In this document: positions 10,198 to 22,137 of the stretch, piece by piece
How positions within the stretch are numbered: position 1 is the first letter of the stretch
Layout of the letters: each line of letters begins with the position of its first letter
Assembly (NCBI GenBank): GCA_011050525.1
Contig: DRFO01000030.1
Location: 248,001 to 312,000, forward strand
DNA length: 64,000 nt
Reading direction: 5' to 3'
DNA from: Halopseudomonas xinjiangensis
Lineage (GTDB): Bacteria; Pseudomonadota; Gammaproteobacteria; Pseudomonadales; Pseudomonadaceae
Position numbers and translations under genes: made by a program
Notes under the pieces: model-generated
What the model was told of the DNA's origin: nothing
The model's input: only the letters and a program-made list of their open reading frames with translations
The model's database searches: none

Positions 10198-10722
10198 ATG
10201 CGGCTGGATCTGATTCACATCTCTCTGCCCGATCAACAGCTGACCGGTTACCGGGACGGCGCGGTGATGTGCAGCTATCCGGTATCCACCGCGGTGAATG
10301 GTCCGGGCGAGCTGAGCAATAGTGGTTGCACCCCCCGCGGCAGACATAGGGTTCGGGCGCGTATTGGCGCCGGGCAGCCCCTGGGGGCGGTGTTCATCGG
10401 CAGGCGACCTACGGGGGAGGTTTGGTCTCCCCAGCTAGCGGCAAGTCATCCCGACCGGGACTGGATATTGACCAGAATTCTCTGGCTCTGCGGTGAACAA
10501 CCGGGCTTCAACCGGGGCAGTAACCACGACTCCCAGCGGCGCTATATTTATCTACATGGTACCGGCGATGATCAGCCGCTGGGTATTCCTCTCTCCCACG
10601 GCTGCATTCGCCTCCGAAGTTCTGACATGCTCGCACTGTTCGATGTGACACCGGTCGGGTGCCGCGTGGTCATCGCCGAACAGGCCGAAGCTGGCTCGTC
10701 CCCCAACACTATTCGGGAGTAA
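10198..10722 (+). CDS. YkuD-domain L,D-transpeptidase-like protein without signal peptide
   Basis: The 174-residue protein is almost only a YkuD domain, with the catalytic signature HGTGDDQPLG...SHGCIRL containing the nucleophile Cys. Family members normally crosslink peptidoglycan outside the cytoplasmic membrane, but this one starts MRLDLIHISLPDQQLTG with no signal peptide or membrane helix. A related signal-less YkuD enzyme in Acinetobacter (ElsL) acts in the cytoplasm as an L,D-carboxypeptidase in peptidoglycan recycling. The overlap with nagZ, itself a cytoplasmic recycling enzyme, fits that role. GGAG lies six bases before the ATG at 10198; an earlier in-frame codon at 10171 lacks support. 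Confidence 0.85.
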   Translation: MRLDLIHISLPDQQLTGYRDGAVMCSYPVSTAVNGPGELSNSGCTPRGRHRVRARIGAGQPLGAVFIGRRPTGEVWSPQLAASHPDRDWILTRILWLCGEQPGFNRGSNHDSQRRYIYLHGTGDDQPLGIPLSHGCIRLRSSDMLALFDVTPVGCRVVIAEQAEAGSSPNTIRE

Positions 10723-10727
10723 CAAGA

Positions 10728-11732
10728 TTGAAACAGGGTTCCTTGATGTTGGATGTGGCAGGTACCTGGCTGGACGCCTCGGATCGCCATCTTCTACGGC
10801 AGCCTGAAGTGGGCGGCATGATTTTGTTCGCCCGCAATACAGAGGCACCCGCTCAGGTGTTAGAGCTGGTCAGGTCGATCCGCGCGGTGCGGCCCGACAT
10901 GCTGATCGCCATTGATCAGGAAGGGGGCAGGGTGCAGCGTTTGCGTAACGGTGTTCTCCGGCTGCCTGCCTTGCGCGATATCGTCGAGAAAGGCGGCGAC
11001 CAGGTTGAACAGGCTGCCCATAGTGCGGCCTGGCTGATGGCGACCGAGGTACTCGCCTGCGGAATCGATATCAGCTTTGCGCCGGTTCTCGATCTTGATC
11101 ATGGTCGCAGCGAAGTAATTGGAAATCGCTCGCTGGGAGGTGATCCAGAACAGGTTATTCGTTTGGCCCGCGCTTATATTTCAGGCCTGCATGACGCTGG
11201 AATGGCGGCTACCGGCAAGCATTTTCCCGGTCATGGTTGGGCTGAAGCAGATTCGCACACGGATCTGCCGGTTGATGATCGGTCAGAGGCAGATATCCGT
11301 GCGGCGGATTTGCAGCCGTTCGTTGCGCTGGCCCAGGAGCTGGACGGGATCATGCCTGCGCATGTTGTGTATCCTGCGATCGATTCGTTACCGGCCGGTT
11401 TTTCCCGTCGCTGGTTACAAGAGATTCTGCGCGGTGAGCTTGGCTTCCGTGGGGTCATATTCAGCGATGATCTGACCATGGCTGGCGCGCATGCGGTCGG
11501 TGGCATGAATGAGCGAGTGGATGCAGCGGTTGCGTCTGGCTGCGATATGTTGCTGGTGTGCAATGATCGCGGTGCGGCCGAGCAAGCGCTGACGCACGCG
11601 CAGCATGTCGGCATGTCGGCACCCGCCAATATTGCCGGGATGCTCGCCACGCCACGCCAGGGGGTCGATTACAAATCCGCACCGGCTTGGCGCCGGGCTG
11701 TCAGTTTGCTACAAGATCTGGAGCTCGTTTAA
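10728..11732 (+). CDS. nagZ: Beta-N-acetylhexosaminidase NagZ
   Basis: NagZ removes GlcNAc from anhydro-muropeptides in the cytoplasm, a step of peptidoglycan recycling that also controls AmpC induction. The 334-residue glycoside hydrolase family 3 protein has the signature KHFPGHGWAEADSHTDLP and the nucleophile Asp in SDDLTMAGAH. The start is taken as TTG at 10728 (MKQGSLMLDVAGTWL), which aligns with known NagZ N-termini and has GGGAG eight bases upstream, inside the end of the YkuD gene. Longer in-frame codons inside that gene are unlikely. Confidence 0.95.
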   Translation: MKQGSLMLDVAGTWLDASDRHLLRQPEVGGMILFARNTEAPAQVLELVRSIRAVRPDMLIAIDQEGGRVQRLRNGVLRLPALRDIVEKGGDQVEQAAHSAAWLMATEVLACGIDISFAPVLDLDHGRSEVIGNRSLGGDPEQVIRLARAYISGLHDAGMAATGKHFPGHGWAEADSHTDLPVDDRSEADIRAADLQPFVALAQELDGIMPAHVVYPAIDSLPAGFSRRWLQEILRGELGFRGVIFSDDLTMAGAHAVGGMNERVDAAVASGCDMLLVCNDRGAAEQALTHAQHVGMSAPANIAGMLATPRQGVDYKSAPAWRRAVSLLQDLELV

Positions 11733-11737
11733 CGCCT

Positions 11738-13620
<1,883 letters not shown>

Positions 13621-13636
13621 TGTAGCACCACCATCG

Positions 13637-14191
13637 CTAGTTGGAACTTACCTTGATCAGCAATCCCATGCTCTGGTGATCGAGGTAATGGGTTTCGCCC
13701 AGCCGCAACCGTCTGGTCTGGCGTAGCAGTTCGCTGACCGGCTCGGTCTCTGCCGAGGTCAGATGATTGATCCAGAATGAAACGTCAGCTTCCATTGCTG
13801 CTGTTTGCGACAGGCTAACCAGCCCCTGGGCGGCGTTGCGACCATTCTGGCTTTCCTCCCGTACTGCTACCGTCAGACCATCATCGGCCGGTTGGGTCCA
13901 GGCTTTATGCATGACTATCTGATAACCCCTGCCTGACAACTGCCTGGCCTGATCGGATAGCTGGTGCCTGGACGCATCAATCCGTCGAACATCACTGCGA
14001 GCGGTGCTATCCAGCAGTACCGCCTGGTCTGCCCAATTCGGCTCCGGGCTCCGGGCGCCAACAATCTGCGCGCCGGGCTGGCTGAATAGCACGACCTCAA
14101 CGATATAGGCCTGCTGCGCATAAGCCAGTGACGCACCAGCCATAAAAAGCAGAAATGAGGCTCCGCGTAGCGCATTTGCTATCAGGGTCAT
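13637..14191 (-). CDS. csiV: CsiV family protein
   Basis: A 184-residue exported protein with a signal peptide (residues 1-25, ending ASLAYAQ) and the CsiV-type beta-rich body starting AYIVEVVLFSQPG. The name comes from a Shewanella protein needed for survival when grown with Vibrio parahaemolyticus or similar neighbours; function in pseudomonads is unknown. It overlaps the mfd stop by four bases and is probably co-transcribed with it, as PA3003 is with PA3002. Confidence 0.8.
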   Translation of the reverse strand: MTLIANALRGASFLLFMAGASLAYAQQAYIVEVVLFSQPGAQIVGARSPEPNWADQAVLLDSTARSDVRRIDASRHQLSDQARQLSGRGYQIVMHKAWTQPADDGLTVAVREESQNGRNAAQGLVSLSQTAAMEADVSFWINHLTSAETEPVSELLRQTRRLRLGETHYLDHQSMGLLIKVSSN

Positions 14192-17100
14192 CGTTTTTTT
14201 CCTTTGCCTTGCGAATCGGTAGGGGTTTTTTCCAGTCGATCAATTAGCGCCTCAACGGTATTGAGGCGCAGATCGGCCGCCCCCATGGGGGCATTGAAAC
14301 GAAATAGCGTGGCTCCTTCAAGCCGATATCGTTGCGGACTGTCCTGAATAAGCCGCACCAGAACCAGTGGGTCGATTTGCGTATCGGCAGCAAATTCAAG
14401 CCTCCCGTGCTCGGGGCCTACGTCGACTTTGCTGATACCCAGCGGCTCGCAACGCAGTTTCAGCGTGGTAACCCGAAAGAGTGTCTTGACTGGCTCCGGC
14501 AACAGGCCAAAACGATCAATCATTTCAACCTGGAGATCACGCAGCGCGTCCTCGTCGGCCGCATTGGAAATACGTTTGTAGAGAATCAGTCGGGCATGAA
14601 CGTCCGGCAGATAATCATCGGGAATGAGCGCAGGGAGACGCAAGTTGATCTCTGGACCACCGCTGAGGGGCTGGTCGAGATTGGGAACCTGGCCTTTCTG
14701 AATTGCCTTGACCGCGCGTTCGAGCATATCCATATACAGGGTGAACCCGACCGCCTGGATCTGGCCGCTCTGTCCGTCACCTAGCAGTTCACCTGCACCG
14801 CGAATTTCCAGATCGTGGGTGGCCAGGGTAAAACCGGCGCCCAGGTCCTGGGCAGCGGCAATGGCTTCGAGGCGCTTCTCGGCATCGCCGGTAATCTTTT
14901 TTCCGGGAGGGGTCAGGAGGTACGCATAGGCCTGATGGTGGCTGCGCCCCACGCGGCCGCGTAGCTGATGAAGCTGAGCCAGCCCGAACTTGTCGGCACG
15001 CTCGATGATAATGGTGTTGGCGCTCGGTACGTCGATTCCTGTCTCGATAATGGTGGTAGTGACCAGGATATTGAAGCGGCGATGGTAGAAGTCCCGCATC
15101 ACCTGTTCGAGCGCCCGTTCAGGCATTTGCCCGTGGCTAACGCCGATGCGCGCTTCCGGCACCAGGGAGGCCAGATCGGCAGCACATTTCTCGATGGTCT
15201 GAACTTCATTGTGCAGGAAGTAGATCTGCCCGCCGCGCAGCAGTTCACGCAGGATCGCCTCCTTGAGGACGGGCGCCTGTTGTTGCATGACGAATGTCTT
15301 GACCGATAGACGCCGTGCAGGCGGAGTGGCGATGATGGACAAATCCCGCATGCCGGACATGGCCATATTCAACGTTCGCGGTATCGGCGTCGCGGTCAGA
15401 GTCAGAATATCCACCTCGCTGCGTAGTGCCTTCAAGCGTTCCTTCTGACGGACCCCGAAACGGTGTTCTTCATCGATGATCACCAGTCCAAGATCCTTGA
15501 ACTGGATATCCTCCTGCAGCAATTTATGTGTGCCGATCATGATGTCGACTTTGCCTTCGCCGAGTTCGGCCGCAGCGGCTTTGATTTCCTTGGCGGATTT
15601 GAAGCGGGACATGACGTCGACTTTCACTGGCCAGTCGGCAAAGCGGTCGCTGAAACTGTTGAAATGCTGCTGGGCCAGGAGGGTCGTGGGGACCAGCACG
15701 GCAACCTGCTTGCCGCTGTGCACGGCCACAAAGGCGGCACGCATAGCCACTTCGGTCTTGCCGAAACCTACATCTCCGCACACCAGCCTATCCATCGGCT
15801 GGCTGCCGGTCATATCGCGTATGACCGCTTCAATTGCAGCCTGCTGGTCTGCTGTTTCCTCAAACGGAAAGGTATCGGCGAACGCCTGGTAATCCCGCTC
15901 CGGCTGGGTAAAGCTGAACCCTTTGCGGGCCGCGCGACGGGCATAGACATCCAGCAGCTCGGCGGCGACATCCCTAACCTGTTCTGCGGCCTTGCGCTTG
16001 GCTTTTTGCCACTGTTCCGAGCCCAGCCGGTGAAGGGGCGCGTTCTCGTCCTCCGAGCCGGTGTACCGAGCGATGAGATGCAGATTCGCAACGGGCACAT
16101 AGAGCGTGGCCTCGTCAGCATATTCCAACATCAGAAATTCCGCTTGCTGATCCTCAATGGTGAGATTGACCAGCCCTCGGTAGCGTCCGACGCCGTGGTC
16201 GATATGCACTACGGGCGCGCCTTCACGCAGCTCGGTCAGATTGCGGATGACCGCATCGCCCAGGTCGGTAGCCTTGCCCCGGCGCCGACGTTGCATCACA
16301 CGCTTGCCGAACAGCTGGCTTTCGGCAACGAGAGCTACGGCAGGGTTGGTCGAGACGAGTCCCTGGTCAATGGGGGCAATGATAATGCCCGCGGTGGAAG
16401 TCGACCCCACGAAAGCTTGCCAACTGTCATATTCGGTCGGCTTCATGTCAATGCCAGCAAGCAGCTCAAGCAGAGCCTCGCGCCGGCCGGCGGATTCAGC
16501 CGCGAATAATATGCGTCCCTTGAACTGCTCCACAAACCGTTCCAGTTCAAGCAGGGGCCGTTCCTGCTTGTTGTTGATCGGCAGCTCCGGAGGTGCCATG
16601 CAGTCGAAGTTGGTCCGACCGGCAGCAGGCTCAAGCTCGGCTTCGTGGCAGACGATGCGGGGGTAACGCTTGATGCGCGCGAAGCACTCTTCCACGGTAA
16701 GAAAAAGCTCTCCGGGCGGCAGCAAGGGTCGGGTGGGATCCACGCCCTGTTCTTCATAGCGAGTGCGCACGTCTTGCCAGAAATGTTCGGCGCTGCCTTC
16801 GATGTCCGGGAGGCTGAAAAGCAAGGTATTGTCGGGCAGATAATCGAACAGGGTGCCGAGCTCCTCGAAGAACAACGGCAGGTAATATTCGATTCCAGGT
16901 GGTATCAGACCTTCGCTGATGTCCTGGTACAGGGGGACCTTGCGGTGGTCGATCTCGAAGCGTTCGCGAAACCGTGCGCGGAAGCCGGTCAGCGCTGACT
17001 TGTCGAGGGGAAACTCTCTTGCCGGAAGCAGATGTATCCGTTCCACCTTGTCGATCGAGCGCTGGTTTTCCGGATCAAAGGTACGCAGGGTTTCGATCTC

Positions 17101-17673
17101 GTCATCGAACAGGTCTATCCGGTATGGCAGTTTGCTGCCCATCGGAAACAGATCCAGCAGCGCCCCGCGCACGGCGTAATCGCCATGCTCATATACAGTA
17201 TCCACGCAGCGGTAGCCGGCAGCGTCCAGGTTCAGGCGCATGCGGTCGATGTCCAGTCTCTGGCCGGTTTCCATCATCAAAACTGAACCGCCTAGAAAGG
17301 GGCGGGGAGGTATCCGGTGCAGGAGCGTGGTCATGGGTACGACGAGAATACCCTGGTCCACCTGCGGGAGCTGGTAAAGAGTCTTGAGCCGCTGGGAGAT
17401 AATGTCCTGGTGCGGGGAAAATCGGTCGTAAGGTAGTGTTTCCCAGTCGGGAAATGTCAGGACCGGCAGGTGGGGGGCAAAGAAATGCAGCTCCCGCTCC
17501 AGGCGGTCGGCCATCGCCATGTCGCGGGTTACAACCAGGCTGAGACCCGCGTGAGCACTGGCAGCCTCGGCAATTGCCAGTGCACGTGCTGCGCCCTCAA
17601 GCCGGCCCCAGGAAGTTTTGCCACTACTAATATTGAACTTAGGCGCAGCTAGGATCGTCTGATTGGCGGGCAT
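14188..17673 (-). CDS. mfd: Transcription-repair coupling factor Mfd
   Basis: Mfd removes RNA polymerase stalled at DNA lesions and recruits UvrA. The 1161-residue protein has an N-terminal UvrB-like module, an RNA polymerase interaction domain (about 480-550), a RecG-like helicase with Walker A GDVGFGKTEVAMRA and the DEEH box in IIDEEHRFGVRQ, and motif VI in LHQLRGRVGRS. The TRG region and the C-terminal UvrA-masking domain follow. Length is close to the PAO1 protein. It is the first gene of the mfd-csiV pair and is divergent from the GAPDH gene. Confidence 0.97.
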   Translation of the reverse strand: MPANQTILAAPKFNISSGKTSWGRLEGAARALAIAEAASAHAGLSLVVTRDMAMADRLERELHFFAPHLPVLTFPDWETLPYDRFSPHQDIISQRLKTLYQLPQVDQGILVVPMTTLLHRIPPRPFLGGSVLMMETGQRLDIDRMRLNLDAAGYRCVDTVYEHGDYAVRGALLDLFPMGSKLPYRIDLFDDEIETLRTFDPENQRSIDKVERIHLLPAREFPLDKSALTGFRARFRERFEIDHRKVPLYQDISEGLIPPGIEYYLPLFFEELGTLFDYLPDNTLLFSLPDIEGSAEHFWQDVRTRYEEQGVDPTRPLLPPGELFLTVEECFARIKRYPRIVCHEAELEPAAGRTNFDCMAPPELPINNKQERPLLELERFVEQFKGRILFAAESAGRREALLELLAGIDMKPTEYDSWQAFVGSTSTAGIIIAPIDQGLVSTNPAVALVAESQLFGKRVMQRRRRGKATDLGDAVIRNLTELREGAPVVHIDHGVGRYRGLVNLTIEDQQAEFLMLEYADEATLYVPVANLHLIARYTGSEDENAPLHRLGSEQWQKAKRKAAEQVRDVAAELLDVYARRAARKGFSFTQPERDYQAFADTFPFEETADQQAAIEAVIRDMTGSQPMDRLVCGDVGFGKTEVAMRAAFVAVHSGKQVAVLVPTTLLAQQHFNSFSDRFADWPVKVDVMSRFKSAKEIKAAAAELGEGKVDIMIGTHKLLQEDIQFKDLGLVIIDEEHRFGVRQKERLKALRSEVDILTLTATPIPRTLNMAMSGMRDLSIIATPPARRLSVKTFVMQQQAPVLKEAILRELLRGGQIYFLHNEVQTIEKCAADLASLVPEARIGVSHGQMPERALEQVMRDFYHRRFNILVTTTIIETGIDVPSANTIIIERADKFGLAQLHQLRGRVGRSHHQAYAYLLTPPGKKITGDAEKRLEAIAAAQDLGAGFTLATHDLEIRGAGELLGDGQSGQIQAVGFTLYMDMLERAVKAIQKGQVPNLDQPLSGGPEINLRLPALIPDDYLPDVHARLILYKRISNAADEDALRDLQVEMIDRFGLLPEPVKTLFRVTTLKLRCEPLGISKVDVGPEHGRLEFAADTQIDPLVLVRLIQDSPQRYRLEGATLFRFNAPMGAADLRLNTVEALIDRLEKTPTDSQGKGKKR

Positions 17674-17756
17674 GCTTTGGGTCCGTCAGGAAAAGCACCT
17701 AGTGTAACGCCGTCTGGTCCCGTCTGTCGCAGAACCATGGCTTTTTCCATGTATGA

Positions 17757-17785
17757 TTGCCTCCGCTGCCCACTGAACGCATAAT
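17757..17785 (+). promoter_or_regulatory. Probable promoter of the GAPDH gene
   Basis: TTGCCT (17757-17762) and CATAAT (17780-17785) are separated by 17 bases. They match four and five of six consensus bases and lie about 40 bases before the start codon. Confidence 0.5.
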
Positions 17786-17823
17786 ATTCGCCCTTTAGCT
17801 CCCATGACCTGGAAGGATACGCT

Positions 17824-19263
17824 GTGACTCAAGCCCATTATGATCAATGCCTGGAAGCCTGGACTGAACGCGAAGCCACTGCCGAGGCAATGATCCCTCT
17901 GATTGGCCGCCTGTATCGTGAAAACAATGTAGTGACGTCGATATACGGTCGTGGCCTGGTCAATCGTTCTGTGATCAGTCTGCTCAAATCGCACCGTTTT
18001 GCCCGTCAGATCGACAACTCCGAGTTGTCGGTACATGACACTTTCCCGGTTATCAAGACGCTGCTGGAAATGAAGCTCGGGCCGGCTTCCATTGACCTCG
18101 GTCGGCTGGTCGAGAAATTCCGCAAGCAGGGCGGTGACAACCTCGATGCCTTTTTGCGCGACGAACTAGCCAGCGTTATCGACAAGAAGGGTGACAGACG
18201 CCAGGGCCGGGATGTTGTGCTGTACGGCTTCGGTCGCATCGGTCGCTTGCTGGCTCGTATCATGGTGGAAAAGACCGGCGCCGGCGATGGGCTGCGCTTG
18301 CGTGCAATCGTCGTCCGCAAGGGTGCATCGAACGATCTGGCCAAGCGTGCCAGCTTGCTGCGCCGCGATTCGGTACACGGCTCATTCCAGGGCACCATCA
18401 CCATTGATGAGGAAAACAACACCCTCACCGCCAATGGCAACGTCATTCAAGTTATCTACGCCAGCGATCCGAGCAGCGTTGTTTATACCCAGTACGGCAT
18501 CAAGGACGCGATCATCGTCGACAATACCGGTGTGTGGCGCGACGAAGCAGGACTAGCGCAGCATCTCAAGTGCCCCGGCGCGAGTCAGGTGGTTCTGACG
18601 GCACCAGGCAAGGGTGATCTGAAGAACATCGTCCACGGCATCAATCATGCGACCATTACGCCAGAAGACAAGATCATTTCGGCTGCGTCCTGTACTACCA
18701 ATGCCATCGTGCCGGTGCTCAAGGCGATTAATGACAAATACGGCATCGAGAACGGTCACGTTGAAACGGTGCACTCTTACACCAACGACCAGAATCTGAT
18801 CGACAACTTCCACAAGGGTAATCGCCGGGGTCGTAGCGCAGCGCTGAATATGGTGATCACCGAGACAGGTGCTGCCAAGGCCGTCGCCAAGGCGTTGCCT
18901 GAGCTTGCTGGCAAGCTCTCTGGAAATGCGATCCGGGTGCCCACGCCCAACGTGTCCATGGCAATCCTGAATCTGAACCTCAAGAACAGCACCAATCGCG
19001 ACGAGGTAAACGATTATCTGCGCTACATGGCGCTGCACTCTGATCTGCACAAGCAGATCGATTTCACCCATTCCCTAGAAGTTGTGTCGAGTGATTTCGT
19101 CGGCTCTCGCCATGCTGGGGTAGTGGATGCAGAAGCCACCATTTGCAACGATAATCGGGTAATACTCTACGTCTGGTATGACAATGAGTTCGGTTACAGC
19201 TGTCAGGTGGTACGGATTCTGGAAGACATGGCGGATGTCAATCCGCCGGCTTTTCCGGTCTGA
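17824..19263 (+). CDS. gap: Glyceraldehyde-3-phosphate dehydrogenase with N-terminal extension
   Basis: A 479-residue GAPDH of the long class found in pseudomonads (PA3001 type). The first 130 residues are an extra helical domain; the NAD-binding fold then begins at DVVLYGFGRIGRLLAR. The catalytic Cys is in SAASCTTNAIVPV, and the C-terminal WYDNEFGYSCQVVR motif is intact. The extended class is probably used in gluconeogenesis rather than glycolysis, but that is inference. The GTG start at 17824 has GGAAGGA six bases upstream. A strong terminator follows. Confidence 0.93.
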   Translation: MTQAHYDQCLEAWTEREATAEAMIPLIGRLYRENNVVTSIYGRGLVNRSVISLLKSHRFARQIDNSELSVHDTFPVIKTLLEMKLGPASIDLGRLVEKFRKQGGDNLDAFLRDELASVIDKKGDRRQGRDVVLYGFGRIGRLLARIMVEKTGAGDGLRLRAIVVRKGASNDLAKRASLLRRDSVHGSFQGTITIDEENNTLTANGNVIQVIYASDPSSVVYTQYGIKDAIIVDNTGVWRDEAGLAQHLKCPGASQVVLTAPGKGDLKNIVHGINHATITPEDKIISAASCTTNAIVPVLKAINDKYGIENGHVETVHSYTNDQNLIDNFHKGNRRGRSAALNMVITETGAAKAVAKALPELAGKLSGNAIRVPTPNVSMAILNLNLKNSTNRDEVNDYLRYMALHSDLHKQIDFTHSLEVVSSDFVGSRHAGVVDAEATICNDNRVILYVWYDNEFGYSCQVVRILEDMADVNPPAFPV

Positions 19264-19273
19264 GGTGGACTTG

Positions 19274-19298
19274 AAAAAGGCGCTGCGGCGCCTTTTTT
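19274..19298 (+). terminator. Rho-independent terminator after the GAPDH gene
   Basis: AAAAAGGCGC (19274-19283) pairs with GCGCCTTTTT around a TGCG loop, followed by further T. It begins 10 bases after the stop codon. The rest of the gap to nqrA (19299-19581) has an AT-rich part with TATACT at 19437-19442 but no convincing -35, and nothing else I can support. Confidence 0.85.
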
Positions 19299-19581
19299 AT
19301 TGGCCTCGATTTGCTCGGCAAGGAGCGTTGCCCATAGTGTTTCCAAAGAGCAGATAATCAGAGCCGAGCGCATCTTGTAATAGTAAAAAACCTGAAAAAT
19401 CCAAATGCTTGAGTAGCATTGGACACCTATGGTCTTTATACTTAGCGGGATTTTTGGTGGGGGTTTGTGGCCGCCTTGCTTTGATCCGCGCCTGTTTGCC
19501 AGAGCCTTATCGTCGGGGCTCCTAGTCTCCAGTATCGGCAGCCCGCCCTTTAAAATTCCAATCAGTGATTAGGCTATTCGT

Positions 19582-20919
19582 ATGATAAAAATCAAACGGG
19601 GCTTGGATTTGCCAATCACCGGTTCGCCCGAGCAGCGTATCCATGACGGACGTCAGGTACGTAGCGTTGCCGTTGTAGGCTTCGACTACCAAGGTATGAA
19701 ACCTACCATGGAAGTGCAAGTGGGTGACCGGGTCAAGTTGGGTCAGATTCTGTTCAGTGACAAGAAGACGCCGGGTGTCGTTTACACTGCACCTGCCGGC
19801 GGAGTGGTAAGCGCCATCAACCGTGGTGAAAAGCGTACGTTACAGTCGGTGGTTATCGACGTTGAAGGCGATGAAGCAGTGAATTTCGATGCTCATGACG
19901 CCGCCCGTCTCGATGCCCTCGATTCTCAAGCAGTTCGCGATCAACTGGTCGCTTCCGGTCTCTGGACTGCTCTGCGCACTCGTCCTTTCAGCAAGGTCCC
20001 GGCTGTAGACAGCAAGCCGACGTCGATTTTCGTCACTGCCATTGATACCAACCCACTGGCGGCTGACCCTGCCGTGGTGCTTGAATCCTATGCGGTAGAG
20101 TTTGAAAATGGTCTTAAAGTTCTTAGCCGAATAGCCAATATCTGGCTTTGCAAGGCGCAAGGCGCTTCAATCCCCGGTGAGCAGCTCGCTGGCGTGCGCT
20201 GCGAAAGCTTTGCAGGCCCCCATCCCGCTGGTCTGCCTGGCACGCATATTCATATGCTCGATCCGGTTGATGGAACCAGGCAGGTCTGGCATATCAATTA
20301 TCAGGAAGTGATTGCCATCGGCAAGCTGTTCACCGAAGGCAAGCTATGGACTGATCGCATAGTTGCTTTGGGCGGCCCTCAAGTAGAAAAGCCAAGACTA
20401 TTGAAGACGCGTCTGGGAGCCAATCTGGACGAGTTGACTGCTGGTGAGCTCAAGACAGGTAACAATCGGGTGGTTTCCGGTTCCGTGTTTGGCGGACGCC
20501 AAGCCCGTGGCCCGGTAGCCTATCTGGGTCGCTACCATCAACAGGTCTCCGTACTGCTGGAGGGCGATGATCGCCAAATGGTTCATTACCTGCGCCCCGG
20601 TGCGGACAAGCACTCCGTATTGAACATCTTTATTTCCAAGTTCAGCCCTTCACGGCTGTTCGACATGACTACAACCACCAATGGCAGCCCGCGGGCTATG
20701 GTTCCGGTTGGTAATTATGAGCAAGTCATGCCTCTGGATATCCTGCCAACGCAGCTTCTGCGTTATCTGATCGTTGGCGATACCGATATGGCCCAGAAAC
20801 TGGGTTGTCTGGAGCTGGACGAAGACGATCTGGCGCTGTGCAGTTACGTCTGTGCCGGGAAGTACGAGTACGGCCCGATTCTGCGCGACAACCTCACCCG
20901 CATTGAGAAGGAGGGTTAA
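19582..20919 (+). CDS. nqrA: Na+-NQR subunit A
   Basis: NqrA is the peripheral cytoplasmic subunit of the Na+-translocating NADH:quinone oxidoreductase and takes part in quinone binding. The 445-residue protein has the typical [14 protein letters not shown] start and the conserved barrel-sandwich segment [14 protein letters not shown]. It is the first gene of the nqrABCDEF operon; nqrB begins three bases after its stop. AGG at 19571-19573 is the only visible ribosome-binding signal. Confidence 0.96.
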   Translation: MIKIKRGLDLPITGSPEQRIHDGRQVRSVAVVGFDYQGMKPTMEVQVGDRVKLGQILFSDKKTPGVVYTAPAGGVVSAINRGEKRTLQSVVIDVEGDEAVNFDAHDAARLDALDSQAVRDQLVASGLWTALRTRPFSKVPAVDSKPTSIFVTAIDTNPLAADPAVVLESYAVEFENGLKVLSRIANIWLCKAQGASIPGEQLAGVRCESFAGPHPAGLPGTHIHMLDPVDGTRQVWHINYQEVIAIGKLFTEGKLWTDRIVALGGPQVEKPRLLKTRLGANLDELTAGELKTGNNRVVSGSVFGGRQARGPVAYLGRYHQQVSVLLEGDDRQMVHYLRPGADKHSVLNIFISKFSPSRLFDMTTTTNGSPRAMVPVGNYEQVMPLDILPTQLLRYLIVGDTDMAQKLGCLELDEDDLALCSYVCAGKYEYGPILRDNLTRIEKEG

Positions 20920-20922
20920 GCC

Positions 20923-22137
20923 ATGGGTATTCGTGCATTTTTGGACAAGATTGAGCACAACTTCGAAAAGGGCGGCAAGCATGAGAAGTACTACGCCCTT
21001 TATGAAGCCATCGATACGTTTTTCTATCGTCCAGCTGATGTGACCCGCACTACGGCACACGTGCGTGACGGTCTCGATCTCAAGCGGATGATGATCACTG
21101 TATGGGTGTGTACCTTTCCGGCGATGTTCTACGGGATGTACAACGTTGGTTTTCAGGCCAACAGCGTCTATGCAGAAACGCCTGAGCTGCTCGGTATGCA
21201 GGAGAACTGGCATATCGCGTTGATCGCGATGTTCGCGGGATTCGACCCGGCTAGCCTGTGGGACAATTTTGTCCACGGCGCAGCCTACTTTCTTCCTATC
21301 TATGCGGTGACTTTTCTAGTCGGTGGATTCTGGGAGGTTGTTTTTGCTTCGATTCGCAAGCATGAGGTCAATGAAGGCTTCTTCGTCACATCTGTATTGT
21401 TCGCGCTGATCCTTCCACCGGATATCCCTCTTTGGCAGGTAGCGTTGGGTATCAGTTTCGGCGTGGTAATCGGCAAGGAAGTATTTGGTGGAACCGGCAA
21501 GAACTTCCTGAATCCGGCGCTGACCGGTCGAGCTTTTCTGTTTTTCGCCTATCCAGCGGAAATTTCTGGCGACGCGGTCTGGACGGCAGTAGATGGTTAT
21601 GCGTCGGCCACTGCACTGAGCGCTGTGGCGCTGGGTGGAATGGAAGCGGTGGCCAGCCAGGGAATTACCTGGTGGGAAGCCTTTTCCGGCAACATTCATG
21701 GCTCTATCGGTGAGACGTCCACTATCGCCATCTTTATCGGCGGTGCGGTGCTACTGATGACGCGGATTGCCAGCTATCGAATAGTTTTCGGGGTAATGGC
21801 CGGTCTCATCGCCATGAGCCTGCTGTTCAATCTGATCGGTTCCGAAACCAACCCGATGTTCGCCATGCCGTGGTACTGGCACATGGTAGTTGGCGGCTTT
21901 GCATTCGGCATGATTTTCATGGCTACTGATCCAGTGTCGGCTTCGATGACCAATACGGGCAAATGGATCTTCGGTGCGCTGATCGGCGTTATGGTCATGC
22001 TGATCCGTGTGGTTAACCCCGCCTTCCCCGAGGGCATGATGCTGGCAATCCTGTTTGCCAACCTGTTCGCGCCCCTGATCGACCACTTCGTCGTCCAGGC
22101 CAACATCAACCGGAGGCTTGCACGCAATGTCCAGTAA
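20923..22137 (+). CDS. nqrB: Na+-NQR subunit B
   Basis: NqrB is the main membrane subunit, carrying covalent FMN and riboflavin and forming the sodium and quinone sites. The 404-residue protein has about ten membrane helices. The flavinylation motif DGYASAT ends at T230, where FMN is linked through phosphate by ApbE, whose gene is in the same cluster. The N-terminal cytoplasmic part (1-55) is typical of the family. Confidence 0.96.
   Translation: MGIRAFLDKIEHNFEKGGKHEKYYALYEAIDTFFYRPADVTRTTAHVRDGLDLKRMMITVWVCTFPAMFYGMYNVGFQANSVYAETPELLGMQENWHIALIAMFAGFDPASLWDNFVHGAAYFLPIYAVTFLVGGFWEVVFASIRKHEVNEGFFVTSVLFALILPPDIPLWQVALGISFGVVIGKEVFGGTGKNFLNPALTGRAFLFFAYPAEISGDAVWTAVDGYASATALSAVALGGMEAVASQGITWWEAFSGNIHGSIGETSTIAIFIGGAVLLMTRIASYRIVFGVMAGLIAMSLLFNLIGSETNPMFAMPWYWHMVVGGFAFGMIFMATDPVSASMTNTGKWIFGALIGVMVMLIRVVNPAFPEGMMLAILFANLFAPLIDHFVVQANINRRLARNVQ

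Noticed and set aside
15463-16509. A 348-residue frame antisense to mfd
   Set aside because: Same reason: it mirrors the mfd codon pattern and has no recognisable domain.
19437-19442. TATACT as the -10 of the nqr operon
   Set aside because: No acceptable -35 lies 16-18 bases upstream, so the nqr promoter remains unassigned.
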